In this document: positions 42,083-50,147 of the stretch, in pieces
Numbering within the stretch: the first letter of the stretch is position 1
Layout: every line of letters begins with the position of its first letter
Assembly: GCF_000718025.1 (NCBI RefSeq)
Contig: NZ_JODS01000019.1
Location: forward strand, 1-64,000
Reading direction: 5' to 3'
DNA: 64,000 bases
Source of the DNA: Kitasatospora purpeofusca
GTDB lineage: Bacteria > Actinomycetota > Actinomycetes > Streptomycetales > Streptomycetaceae
Translations under genes and position numbers: made by a program
Notes under the pieces: generated by a model
What the model was told of the DNA's origin: nothing
The model's database searches: none
What the model saw: the letters and a program-made list of their open reading frames with translations, nothing else

Positions 42083-42894
42083 GACAGCAGTCCCCGGGGT
42101 CGGTCGTGTTCGTGGCCGTGGTCGGCGTGCGGATGGACGTGGTCGTGGCCCGGCAGGGCGTGCAGACCGGTGTTGGGAACGGGCGGGCCGTCGTGCGCGA
42201 CGCAGCCGTCGCGCAGCACCACGGCCCGGTCGATCAGCGGCTCCAGCGGCCCGAGTTCGTGCAGCACCAGCAGGACGGCGGCGCCGCGCGCGACCTCGGC
42301 GCGCAGGGTGTCGGCGAGCACCTGCTGGCTGGCGGCGTCCACCCCGGCCATCGGCTCGTCCATGATCAGCAGATCGGGGGCGCCGGCCAGGGCGCGGGCG
42401 ATCAGCACCCGCTGCTGCTGGCCGCCGGAGAGGTCGGCGACCCCGTCCCGGGCCCGGTCGAGCATGCCGACGGCGGCCAGTGCGCGGTCCACGGCGGCAC
42501 GGTCCGCGCGGCGGAACGGCAGCAGCCGGTGCAGGGGCAGCCGGCCGGTGGAGACGACCTCCCGGACGGTGGCCGGGACGCCGGAGGCGGCGGTGGTGCG
42601 CTGCGGCACGTAGCCGATCCGGTGCCAGGCGCGGAACCGGGCGAGCGGGGTGCCGAACAGTTCGAGCGTGCCGCGCTCCAGCGGGACGGCCCCGGTGACG
42701 GCCTTGACGGTGGTGGACTTGCCGGAGCCGTTGGCGCCGAGCAGGGCGACCACCTCGCCGGGGCGGACGGTGAGGTCGACGCCGCGCAGCACCGGCCGTC
42801 CGCCGCGCGAGGCGACGGCGTCGTGGAGGCGGACGGCCGGGGGCACCGAGGGTGCCGGGGGTGCCGGGGAGGTCAAGGTGGTCGGGGTGGTCAT
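42079..42894 (-). CDS. znuC: zinc ABC transporter ATP-binding protein ZnuC
   Basis: A 271-residue ATPase. Walker A is LLGANGSGKSTTVKAV, the signature is LSGGQQQRVLIARAL and Walker B is LLIMDEPMAGVD. The C-terminus is His-rich (GHDHVHPHADHGHEHD), common in zinc-uptake ATPases and possibly a zinc sensor. It couples to ZnuB by a four-base overlap. Confidence 0.95.
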   Translation of the reverse strand: MTTPTTLTSPAPPAPSVPPAVRLHDAVASRGGRPVLRGVDLTVRPGEVVALLGANGSGKSTTVKAVTGAVPLERGTLELFGTPLARFRAWHRIGYVPQRTTAASGVPATVREVVSTGRLPLHRLLPFRRADRAAVDRALAAVGMLDRARDGVADLSGGQQQRVLIARALAGAPDLLIMDEPMAGVDAASQQVLADTLRAEVARGAAVLLVLHELGPLEPLIDRAVVLRDGCVAHDGPPVPNTGLHALPGHDHVHPHADHGHEHDRPRGLLS

Positions 42895-42907
42895 GCCGGT
42901 GGTCCCG

Positions 42908-43930
42908 TCAGCTGGTGGGTGCGGCGGGCGCGGCCGGCGCGTCGGTGCCGAGGGCGGTCCGCAGGTTGGCCAGGTTCTGCCGCATCACCGAGAGGTAGTC
43001 GTCCTTGGCCGGGTCCTTGACGCCCTCCAGCGGGTCGAGGACGGCGGTCCTGAGGCCGAGGTCCTTGGCGACGGTGTCGGCGAGCTTGGGGCTGACCAGG
43101 GTCTCGAAGAAGATCGTGGTGACGCCGTTCTCCTTGGCGGCCTTCTGGACGTCGGCGAGGCGGGCCGGGGTGGGCTCGGACTCGGGGTCGACGCCGTTGA
43201 TGGCGACCTGGGTGAGGCCGTAGGCCCCGGCGAGGTAGCCGAAGGCGGCGTGGCTGGTGACGAAGGTGCGGTTCCGGACGTCCTTCAGCCCGTCCTTGAA
43301 CTCCTGGTCCAGGGCGGTGAGCCGGCCGACCAGCTCGTCGGTGTTCTTCCGGTAGTCCTCGGCGTGGGCCGGGTCGGCCTTGGCGAACTCGGCGCCGACG
43401 CTCCTGGCCACCGCCGCGTAGCGGGTCGGGTCGAGCCAGATGTGCGGATCGCCGGCGGCCCCGTCGTGGTCGTGGCCGTCGTGCCCGTCGCCGCTCTGGG
43501 CCTCGCCGCCGTGGTCGTGCCCGTCGCCCTCGGTGTGGCCCTCGGCGAGGTGGTGGTCCTCCAGCGGGACGGCCGCGGTGGCGTCGATCTTGTGCTTGGA
43601 GCCGGAGCCGGCGACCGCCTTGTCGACGGTGGGCTGCAGGCCCTTGAGGTAGACGATCGCGTCGGCCTTCTTGACCGCCCCGACCTGCTTGGCGGTGAGT
43701 TCGAGGTCGTGCGGCTCGACGCCGGGGGCGGTGAGGTCGGTGACCTTGACGTGCTCGCCGCCGATTCGGCCGGCGAGGAACTCCATCGGGTAGAAGGACG
43801 CGACGACGTTCAGCTTGCCCTCCGCGCCCTGGGCTCCGCCGCCGCTGCCGCAGGCCGTCAGGGTGAGGCCGGCGGTGAGGGCGGTGGCGGTCAGGGCTAT
43901 GGCGCCGCGAGTACGTCGTCGGATCATCAT
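42908..43930 (-). CDS. znuA: zinc ABC transporter substrate-binding lipoprotein ZnuA
   Basis: A 340-residue exported lipoprotein with lipobox LTACGSGG. The periplasmic-type fold shows a His-rich flexible loop (HHLAEGHTEGDGHDHGG) that captures zinc, and conserved His/Asp ligands such as EPHDLELTAKQ and HAAFGYLAGAYGL. I set the start at the ATG ending 43930 because the -10 covers the upstream ATG at 43939; the transcript would be leaderless. Confidence 0.94.
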   Translation of the reverse strand: MMIRRRTRGAIALTATALTAGLTLTACGSGGGAQGAEGKLNVVASFYPMEFLAGRIGGEHVKVTDLTAPGVEPHDLELTAKQVGAVKKADAIVYLKGLQPTVDKAVAGSGSKHKIDATAAVPLEDHHLAEGHTEGDGHDHGGEAQSGDGHDGHDHDGAAGDPHIWLDPTRYAAVARSVGAEFAKADPAHAEDYRKNTDELVGRLTALDQEFKDGLKDVRNRTFVTSHAAFGYLAGAYGLTQVAINGVDPESEPTPARLADVQKAAKENGVTTIFFETLVSPKLADTVAKDLGLRTAVLDPLEGVKDPAKDDYLSVMRQNLANLRTALGTDAPAAPAAPTS

Positions 43931-43937
43931 GACAACC

Positions 43938-43967
43938 ATTCTCAGATTAGATGGAAATGATTGTCAA
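43938..43967 (-). promoter_or_regulatory. znuA promoter
   Basis: On the minus strand TTGACA, 18 bases, GAGAAT. The Zur box covers the region between them. Confidence 0.6.
43952..43966. promoter_or_regulatory. Zur box
   Basis: TGGAAATGATTGTCA, a near-palindrome matching the streptomycete Zur consensus around AATGATT. It overlaps the znuA promoter. Confidence 0.82.
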
Positions 43968-44121
43968 ATCACTCGGACGGGTGAACGGGTGGTGACGGTG
44001 AGTGGGCCGGTGCCGGAGATACCGATTTGAACCCCGTACCCATATGGCCGGTAACCTGAGGTATTCGGGTACGCGCAACCAGCCGTGCCCTGACCGTGCC
44101 GTACGTACTGAAGAGAGCACT

Positions 44122-45504
44122 GTGGCAGCCGACAAGATCGAGACGATCGTCAGCCTGAGCAAGCGCCGTGGCTTCGTCTACCCCTGCAGCGAGATCTACG
44201 GCGGCACTCGTGCCGCCTGGGACTACGGTCCGCTGGGCGTCGAACTCAAGGAGAACATCAAGCGCCAGTGGTGGCGCGCGATGGTGCAGGCCCGTGAGGA
44301 CGTCGTCGGACTCGACTCGTCGGTGATCCTGGCCCGCGAGGTCTGGGAGGCTTCCGGCCACGTCAAGACCTTCAACGACCCGCTGACCGAGTGCCTCTCC
44401 TGCCACAAGCGCCACCGGGCCGACCACCTGGAGGAGAAGTACGAGGCCAAGCACGGCTTCCCGCCGCCGAACGGCCTCCAGGACGTGAACTGCCCGGACT
44501 GCGGCGTCAAGGGCCAGTTCACCGAGCCCAAGGACTTCTCGGGCATGCTGAAGACCCACCTCGGTGTCACCGAGGAGGCGAGCGGCCTGGCCTACCTGCG
44601 CCCGGAGACCGCCCAGGGCATCTTCACCAACTTCAAGGCCGTCCAGACCACCTCGCGCAAGAAGCCGCCGTTCGGCATCGCCCAGGTCGGCAAGAGCTTC
44701 CGCAACGAGATCACCCCCGGCAACTTCATCTTCCGGACCCGTGAGTTCGAGCAGATGGAGATGGAGTTCTTCGTCAAGCCGGGCGAGGACGAGCAGTGGC
44801 ACGAGTACTGGCTCCAGCAGCGCTGGGACTGGTACGTCGGCCTCGGCCTGCGCACCGACAACATGCGCCTGTTCGAGCACCCGAAGGAGAAGCTCTCCCA
44901 CTACGCCAAGCGCACGGTGGACATCGAGTACCGCTTCAACTTCGGCGGCACCGAGTTCTCCGAACTGGAGGGCATCGCCAACCGCACCGACTACGACCTG
45001 ACGGTGCACAGCGAGGCCTCCGGCCAGGACCTCAAGTACTTCGACCAGGAGTCCGGCGAGCGGTACTTCCCGTTCGTCATCGAGCCGGCGGCGGGCCTCA
45101 ACCGCGCCATGCTGGCCTTCCTGATCGACGCCTACTTCGAGGACGAGGCGCCGAACGCCAAGGGCGTCATGGAGAAGCGCGTCGGCATGCGGCTCGACCC
45201 GCGGCTGGCCCCGGTCAAGGTCGCGGTCCTGCCGCTGTCGCGCAACGCCGACCTCTCGCCGAAGGCCCGCGGCCTGGCCGCCGACCTGCGCACCGCCTGG
45301 AACGTCGAGTTCGACGACGCCGGTGCCATCGGCAAGCGCTACCGCCGCCAGGACGAGATCGGCACGCCGTTCTGCGTGACGGTCGACTTCGACACCCTCG
45401 AGGACAACGCGGTGACCGTGCGCGAGCGCGACACCATGACGCAGGAGCGCGTCTCTCTCGACCAGGTGAAGTCCTACCTGGCGGCGCGGCTCATCGGCTG
45501 CTGA
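44122..45504 (+). CDS. glyS: glycyl-tRNA synthetase
   Basis: A 460-residue class II homodimeric GlyRS that charges tRNA-Gly. Motif 1 is KRRGFVYPCSEIYGG, a Cys cluster CLSCHKRHRAD...CPDCG binds zinc, motif 2 is FRNEITPGNFIFRTREFEQMEMEFF, and the anticodon-binding domain closes the protein. The GTG at 44122 is used because the longer frame upstream has no ribosome site. No T-box is seen upstream. Confidence 0.96.
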   Translation: MAADKIETIVSLSKRRGFVYPCSEIYGGTRAAWDYGPLGVELKENIKRQWWRAMVQAREDVVGLDSSVILAREVWEASGHVKTFNDPLTECLSCHKRHRADHLEEKYEAKHGFPPPNGLQDVNCPDCGVKGQFTEPKDFSGMLKTHLGVTEEASGLAYLRPETAQGIFTNFKAVQTTSRKKPPFGIAQVGKSFRNEITPGNFIFRTREFEQMEMEFFVKPGEDEQWHEYWLQQRWDWYVGLGLRTDNMRLFEHPKEKLSHYAKRTVDIEYRFNFGGTEFSELEGIANRTDYDLTVHSEASGQDLKYFDQESGERYFPFVIEPAAGLNRAMLAFLIDAYFEDEAPNAKGVMEKRVGMRLDPRLAPVKVAVLPLSRNADLSPKARGLAADLRTAWNVEFDDAGAIGKRYRRQDEIGTPFCVTVDFDTLEDNAVTVRERDTMTQERVSLDQVKSYLAARLIGC

Positions 45505-45539
45505 CGTCGGCGGGCCCGGGTGCCCGCGGTCTTCCGTGC

Positions 45540-45582
45540 GAACCCCCGTTCGCCCCGGTGTCCCCGGGGCGGGCGGGGGTTC
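45540..45582 (+). terminator. terminator of glyS
   Basis: GAACCCCCG pairs with CGGGGGTTC, with an inner GCCCCGG/CCGGGGC stem. Confidence 0.78.
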
Positions 45583-45726
45583 CGCGTAGGCGGGTGCTGT
45601 TCCCGGGGGCGCCGGGTCGGTGGGCGCTGTTTCCGGAGTTGCCGCTTCGGGGTCCGGTCGCCGTGACGATCGGCTAATCTCCGCTCCGGGCCGCCGGACC
45701 GGCCCCAGCTACGGGGAGGGGTTGGG

Positions 45727-46272
45727 ATGGCGGATCCATGGTCGATCGCGTCGGGTGTCGGTGCCCTGGCTTCGGTCGCGGGGGCCTGGGCGGTCTACCG
45801 GGGACAGACCCGGCAGGTGGACTTCGAACTCGCCCGGACGCTCCACCTCGACCTGACGAGCGGTGAAGTGGCGCTGGCCCGCTACGCCCTGGTCGCATTC
45901 CGTCGGGGGCAGCAGCCCTACGGACCCGACGTGCTCGCGGCCTACTTCACGATGCTGTGGTGCTTCGAGCGTGTGCTCCAGGGCCGGCGGTCCATGATCC
46001 GGTCGCCGCTCGACCGGGTGCGCCGCAGTTCTCCCGTGCGCTTCCTCGACGAGGCCATCGCCATGCATGTGGCGAGCTGGGAGAGGAACCTGCCGGAGAT
46101 CCGGCGCCGGTTGATCGAGGCCCTGGCCGAGGTGCACGGCGACGAGCTGCGCGACCGGGGCCTCTCCGCCAAGTTCGAGGCGCTCGCCGGGGCGCTGCGC
46201 TCGGCCGGGGTGATGCCGACGCCGCCCCCCGTCGTCCTTCCCCCGCAGGGGGAGTCCGCCCCGGCCTCGTGA
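45727..46272 (+). CDS. single-pass membrane protein, unknown function
   Basis: A 181-residue protein from an ATG after a GGGGAGGGG site. Residues 5-25 (WSIASGVGALASVAGAWAVYRG) form a membrane anchor. The remainder is soluble and helical with many Arg/Glu, FAYFTMLWCFERVLQG-like aromatics and a Pro-rich tail. I recognise no domain. It is convergent with the coiled-coil protein gene, and a G-quadruplex-like tract lies between them. Confidence 0.65.
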   Translation: MADPWSIASGVGALASVAGAWAVYRGQTRQVDFELARTLHLDLTSGEVALARYALVAFRRGQQPYGPDVLAAYFTMLWCFERVLQGRRSMIRSPLDRVRRSSPVRFLDEAIAMHVASWERNLPEIRRRLIEALAEVHGDELRDRGLSAKFEALAGALRSAGVMPTPPPVVLPPQGESAPAS

Positions 46273-46276
46273 GCGT

Positions 46277-46295
46277 GGGGGGTGGGTGGGGCGGG
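46277..46295 (+). other. tight G-quadruplex-like tract
   Basis: GGGGGG-T-GGG-T-GGGG-C-GGG, four runs with one-base loops, between convergent genes. Confidence 0.75.
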
Positions 46296-46351
46296 CGTCG
46301 GCCGGGTGGGGCGGACGCCGGCGGGTGGGCGCCTGCCGGGTGGGCCCGGGC

Positions 46352-47641
46352 TCAGCGGCGGCCCCAGCGGGAGCGGGGGCGGTTGGCCGGGGTGGTGGGG
46401 AGACCGGCGGTGCGGAGCGCGGCGAGGGTGGTGCGGTGCTGTCCCGGGTCCGCGAGCAGAGGCATGAGCAGTGCCTCGTAGAGGTCGGTCCGACCGGCCA
46501 GGGCGCCGGCCAGCCGGACCAGTTCGGCCGGTGGCCGCAGCGTCGCCAGCTCGCCCAGCAGCAGGGCGGGCAGCGGCGCGGGGAGCGTGGTGGCCAGGGC
46601 GGTGAGGTCGCCGGTGGGACGGCCGGCTGCCTGGCGCAGCAGGGTCCGGGCGTCGGTGGCGCGGTCCGCCTGGTGGAGGGCGGTGGCGAGGGCGGTCAGC
46701 TCGGCGGTCGGGGCGGAGCCCCACTCCCAGAGCAGGGTGGCGCCGTCGGCGTGCTGCCCGGCCCGCTCCAACCCGTCCAGCAGGGCCGGTAGGTCGGCGG
46801 CCGGGCAGGAGCGCAGCGTGTTGAACAGCTCCCCGGCCTCCTCGGCAAGCCCGGCCCGGCGCAGCTCGGCGAGGGTGGCGGCGGCGTGCTGGGGGCTGCC
46901 GTGGACGGCGCTGCGGGCGAGGTGGAGGGAGGCGCCGGTCGGTCCCCGGTGGGCGAGCCGGGCGGCCAGCGCGGCGGTGTCCTCCGGGGTGAGGTGCTCG
47001 GCGGCCTGGCCGAGGATGTCGGCGGCCTCGGTCGGGGAGGCCTTCCGGTACAGGCCGGTGATGCGCTCGGCGAGGGCGGCGAGCTCGCCGGGGGAGCGGT
47101 GGCGTGGCGGTGCGGGCGCCGGTGCGGGGCCGGGTACCGGCGCGGGGCCGGGTGCGGGGCCGGTGGGCGTGGGGTGGGGGCCGTCGTCGGCCGGCGTCTG
47201 GCGGTCGGCGTGGTGGACGTCGTGACGGACAACGCGGTGGACATCGCGGTGGTGGACGTCGTGGAGAGCGTCGTCGTGGCCGCGGTCCGGTATGTCGTTC
47301 GGGGTGCCCGTCCCGGGCCGTTCGCTGCCCCCGACCCGTGGCGACGGCTGCCGCAACTGCTCCTCCAGGCTCTTCAGTCGGTCGCTCAGATCCAGGCAGC
47401 GTGCGCCCAGCCCCTCGCGCAGTGTCCGCGCCTGGGTCAGCTGCCGCAGCAGCTCACCGTCCACCCGCTGCCGGTCGGGCAGCGACCGGACGGCTTCGGC
47501 GAGCCGCCGCTCGCGCTGCACCGCGTACTGTCTGGCGCGCAGTAATTCGTCCAACTGGGATCTGAGTTCGAGAGCGTCCTGCTCGCTCGCACCGATGCCC
47601 GCGTCCGGGACGAGGGGCTGTTCCGTGTGCCGTGTACGCAT
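46352..47641 (-). CDS. coiled-coil protein with His/Asp-rich linker and helical repeats
   Basis: A 429-residue protein. Residues 20-100 are a coiled coil (SEQDALELRSQLDELLRARQYAV...). A His/Asp-rich stretch follows (HDDALHDVHHRDVHRVV), then Pro-rich, then about ten degenerate helical pairs of 30-35 residues (AERITGLYRKASPTEAADIL and AALAARLAHRGPTGASL style). It resembles Streptomyces large-repeat hypothetical proteins. The His/Asp region could bind metal. Function unknown. Confidence 0.7.
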   Translation of the reverse strand: MRTRHTEQPLVPDAGIGASEQDALELRSQLDELLRARQYAVQRERRLAEAVRSLPDRQRVDGELLRQLTQARTLREGLGARCLDLSDRLKSLEEQLRQPSPRVGGSERPGTGTPNDIPDRGHDDALHDVHHRDVHRVVRHDVHHADRQTPADDGPHPTPTGPAPGPAPVPGPAPAPAPPRHRSPGELAALAERITGLYRKASPTEAADILGQAAEHLTPEDTAALAARLAHRGPTGASLHLARSAVHGSPQHAAATLAELRRAGLAEEAGELFNTLRSCPAADLPALLDGLERAGQHADGATLLWEWGSAPTAELTALATALHQADRATDARTLLRQAAGRPTGDLTALATTLPAPLPALLLGELATLRPPAELVRLAGALAGRTDLYEALLMPLLADPGQHRTTLAALRTAGLPTTPANRPRSRWGRR

Positions 47642-47831
47642 GATCACCGCAACCTGTCCAACTTGACCCTGACGGCCAGTCATCCTGGCGTTGAAATACG
47701 GCGCTGGAGTTACGGCAGTGCGTCCACAGTCTTGCGAGTGGTGTCCGGGGGCGCATGGGGCGCACGGATCGTGAGCCACCCGGCGCGCGCTTGCTACCCG
47801 TGCGCCTCCCGGTCGGAGGTGCCGGTCCGGC

Positions 47832-48422
47832 TCACCGCTCGGTCGCGGCGAGCCGGGCGCGGGCCTCCATGAGGGCGAAGCCGAGCAGGTTCTCGCCGCG
47901 CCACTCGGCGGGCCGCTCGGCACGCTCGTTCTCCGCGCCGAGGCCGATGCCCCAGATCCGGTCGAGCGGGCTGGCCTCCACCAGGACCCGCCGGGCGGTC
48001 GACAGCAGGTAGGCGCGGAGCCCGGCGTGGCTGCCGAACTTGGCGACATTGCCCGCGACGACCAGCTCGAAGCGGCCCGCACGCCAGACGGCGTCGTCGA
48101 AGCCGCGGACCTGGCGGCCCAGCTTCTTCGCCTCCCCGGCGCTCGGCGCGGCCAGGATCAGGGCGAGCGTCCTGCTGTCGTCGAACATCCGGGCCTTGCC
48201 CGCCATCATCCAGTGCTCGGCGGTCCGGTACTCGACACCGTCGACGACGAACGGGTGGTCGGGCCACCACTGGCTCAGCACACCGGGGCCGAACGACCCG
48301 TTCTGCTGCGGCTGATGGCCCCAGAACAGCAGCCACTTGGCCCGGGCGCCGGCCGCCACGGCCGCGGTCAGGGCGGCGCGGTCACGGGTGTCGGCGGGAT
48401 CGATCGTGCGTTCGTCGCTCAT
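47832..48422 (-). CDS. NADAR family protein (YbiA-like)
   Basis: A 196-residue N-glycosidase-like protein acting on riboflavin intermediates or NAD/ADP-ribose derivatives. The signature is LFWGHQPQQNGSFGPGVLSQWWPDHPF followed by YRTAEHWMMAGKARMFDD and FDDAVWRAGRFELVVAGNVAKFG. The family is sometimes part of phage-defence or ADPr systems, but no such partners are near. The ATG at 48420-48422 is used. Confidence 0.88.
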   Translation of the reverse strand: MSDERTIDPADTRDRAALTAAVAAGARAKWLLFWGHQPQQNGSFGPGVLSQWWPDHPFVVDGVEYRTAEHWMMAGKARMFDDSRTLALILAAPSAGEAKKLGRQVRGFDDAVWRAGRFELVVAGNVAKFGSHAGLRAYLLSTARRVLVEASPLDRIWGIGLGAENERAERPAEWRGENLLGFALMEARARLAATER

Positions 48423-48568
48423 ATCGTCATGCTGACACAAAGGGGTTCGGTGCGGCGAGCGGGTTTTCCGTAGGGGGCCTTGGGTTCGTCGGATCTCGGG
48501 CCGGGCGGTGCGTCGCCGGTACTGATGTCGTGGTGCTCGGTCTTCGTCCTGAGTCGTGGTCCTGAAAT

Positions 48569-48607
48569 GAAGGCGACCCCAGCGCAGTTGTCGGTGGGGT
48601 CGTCTTC
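48569..48607 (+). other. hairpin in VOC gene leader
   Basis: GAAGGCGACCCC and GGGGTCGTCTTC pair at 11 of 12 positions around a 17-base loop, 24 bases before the VOC start. Confidence 0.4.
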
Positions 48608-48630
48608 CGCTTTCCGACCGAGGAGCCGAA

Positions 48631-49059
48631 ATGTCCGAGCCGTCCGAGGCCGCCCCCGCCGTGCGTGAACTCCGTCTGGTGGTCACGGCCGCCGACTACG
48701 AGCAGGCGCTGCACTTCTACCGCGACATTCTCGGCCTTCCCGAACGTGCCGCCTTCGCCTCGCCCGACGGGCGGGTCACCATCCTGGAGGCCGGTCGCGC
48801 GACCCTGGAGATCGCCGATCCGGGCCACGCCGACTTCATCGACGAGGTCGAGGTCGGCCGACGTGTCGCCGGCCACCTCCGGGTCGCCTTCCAGGTCGAC
48901 GACTCCACCGCCACCACCGCCGAACTCGCGGCCGCCGGCGCCGAGGTGGTCGCCGAACCCGTCCGTACTCCCTGGAACTCCCTCAACTCCCGACTCGAAG
49001 CACCCGGGGGCCTCCAGCTCACCCTCTTCACCGAACTCGGCGACCCGGCCACGGAGTGA
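48631..49059 (+). CDS. VOC (glyoxalase/bleomycin resistance) family protein
   Basis: A 142-residue protein with the VOC fold: VRELRLVVTAADYEQALHFYRDILGLPER, then VTILEAGRATLEIADP and the second half VAFQVDDSTATTAELAAAGAEVVAEPV. Metal-ligand residues are not all certain. VOC members are glyoxalases, dioxygenases or antibiotic-binding proteins; I cannot assign which. A GAGGAG site supports the ATG. Confidence 0.9.
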   Translation: MSEPSEAAPAVRELRLVVTAADYEQALHFYRDILGLPERAAFASPDGRVTILEAGRATLEIADPGHADFIDEVEVGRRVAGHLRVAFQVDDSTATTAELAAAGAEVVAEPVRTPWNSLNSRLEAPGGLQLTLFTELGDPATE

Positions 49060-49154
49060 CTCCGGCCGCCGCGCCGGGTTGAATCCTTTCCGTGGGTCGC
49101 CGCCTCTTATGGACGGCTTCGGTGAGGACCGGGGCGGACGAGGAGGTTGTGACG

Positions 49155-49244
49155 ATGGTCTGGGCGGCTGTGGCGGTCGGTGTGCTGCTGGTCGGGGCGT
49201 GCAGCGTGACGGTGCTGCGGAAGTGGGGGCGGCGGCGTGGCTGA
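49155..49244 (+). CDS. 29-residue membrane peptide upstream of ECF sigma gene
   Basis: MVWAAVAVGVLLVGACSVTVL followed by a basic KWGRRRG end, a textbook single-helix topology. AGGAGG lies eight bases before the ATG, and the ORF overlaps the sigma-factor start by eight bases. A real gene is plausible, but I have no homology. Confidence 0.5.
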   Translation: MVWAAVAVGVLLVGACSVTVLRKWGRRRG

Positions 49245-49776
49245 GGTGCGGGAGTGGCCGGGGAGTTCGGTGGTGGCCGCGGCGCAGGACGGTGATGCGG
49301 AGGCGATCGCCACGCTGGTCTCGGGAGCGCATCCGCATGTCCGGCGGTTCGCGCGGTCGCTCTGCGCCACGCCGGAGGACGCCGAGGACGCGGCGCAGGA
49401 GGCGCTGATCATCCTCTACCGCAAGATCGGGATGCTGCGGGCGACCGGGGCACTGGCCTCGTGGATGTTCCGGATCGTACGGAACGAGTGCCTGCGGCGG
49501 GCGCGTTCGGCGCTGGGGGAGCGTCCGGTGGCCGGGGTGGCGCCGTACCGGTCGGCCGAGGACGAGGTGCTGGGGCGGCTGGAGGCCGGGCGGGTGGCGG
49601 AGGCGATCGCGGCGTTGCCGGAGGATCAGCGGCGGGTGCTGGTCATGCGGGACGTCCAGGGGCTCAGCGGGCGGACGGTCGCCGATGCGCTGGGGCTGAG
49701 CACCGCGGCCATGAAGTCGCGGTTGCACCGGGCGCGGGCGGCGGTCCGGGCGGTCACCGGCGGAGGGGAGTGGTGA
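49237..49776 (+). CDS. ECF RNA polymerase sigma factor
   Basis: A 179-residue sigma70-family ECF factor. Sigma2 is HPHVRRFARSLCATPEDAEDAAQEALIILYRKI and sigma4 is LPEDQRRVLVMRDVQGLSGRTVADALGLSTAAMKSRLHRAR. The start is a GTG at 49237, inside the preceding peptide gene. Its stop overlaps the following membrane gene (GTGA), so a three-gene unit is likely. No classical zinc anti-sigma is present nearby. Confidence 0.93.
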   Translation: MAEVREWPGSSVVAAAQDGDAEAIATLVSGAHPHVRRFARSLCATPEDAEDAAQEALIILYRKIGMLRATGALASWMFRIVRNECLRRARSALGERPVAGVAPYRSAEDEVLGRLEAGRVAEAIAALPEDQRRVLVMRDVQGLSGRTVADALGLSTAAMKSRLHRARAAVRAVTGGGEW

Positions 49777-50147
49777 AGGGCGGCACTTCCGGCTATGCCA
49801 GCCGGACGGTGGCCGGGCACCTGGTGCGGGGCGGGATCGGGTTCGGCGCGCTGGTGGGGGCGTTCGTGCTGCTGCCGGTCGCCGGGCCGGTGGCGCTCCT
49901 CCTGCTGCCGCTCGGGCTGGTCGCCCTGCGCGGGTGTCCGACCTGCTGGGTGATCGGGCTGCTGGAGACGGTGTCGCGGGGGCGGCTGCGGCGTGAGTGT
50001 GTCGACGGGCGGTGTGAGCTCCGTCCCGCGGCGGACCGGGCCCGGTCGTGGCCACCCGGAGCGGGTGGCCACGACCGGCAGGAGGACCCAGGGGCGGCCG
50101 TCAGCCGATGGAGCGGGGGAGGCGGGTCGTCAGGTAGAGGACGGTGA
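49773..50147 (+). CDS. small membrane protein with CPTCW motif, sigma-coupled
   Basis: A 124-residue frame from a GTG overlapping the sigma stop. A hydrophobic region (residues 18-50, LVRGGIGFGALVGAFVLLPVAGPVALLLLPLG) precedes RGCPTCWVIGLLETV and a second Cys motif ECVDGRC. The paired cysteines could be redox or metal active. The frame continues through a terminator stem and overlaps the MFS gene end, so the last residues may not be genuine. Confidence 0.6.
   Translation: MKGGTSGYASRTVAGHLVRGGIGFGALVGAFVLLPVAGPVALLLLPLGLVALRGCPTCWVIGLLETVSRGRLRRECVDGRCELRPAADRARSWPPGAGGHDRQEDPGAAVSRWSGGGGSSGRGR
50042..50078. terminator. 17-bp perfect stem terminator inside the ORF end
   Basis: CCGGTCGTGGCCACCCG (50042-50058) pairs with 50062-50078 around a GAG loop. 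It can terminate both the sigma unit and the convergent MFS gene. Confidence 0.85.
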
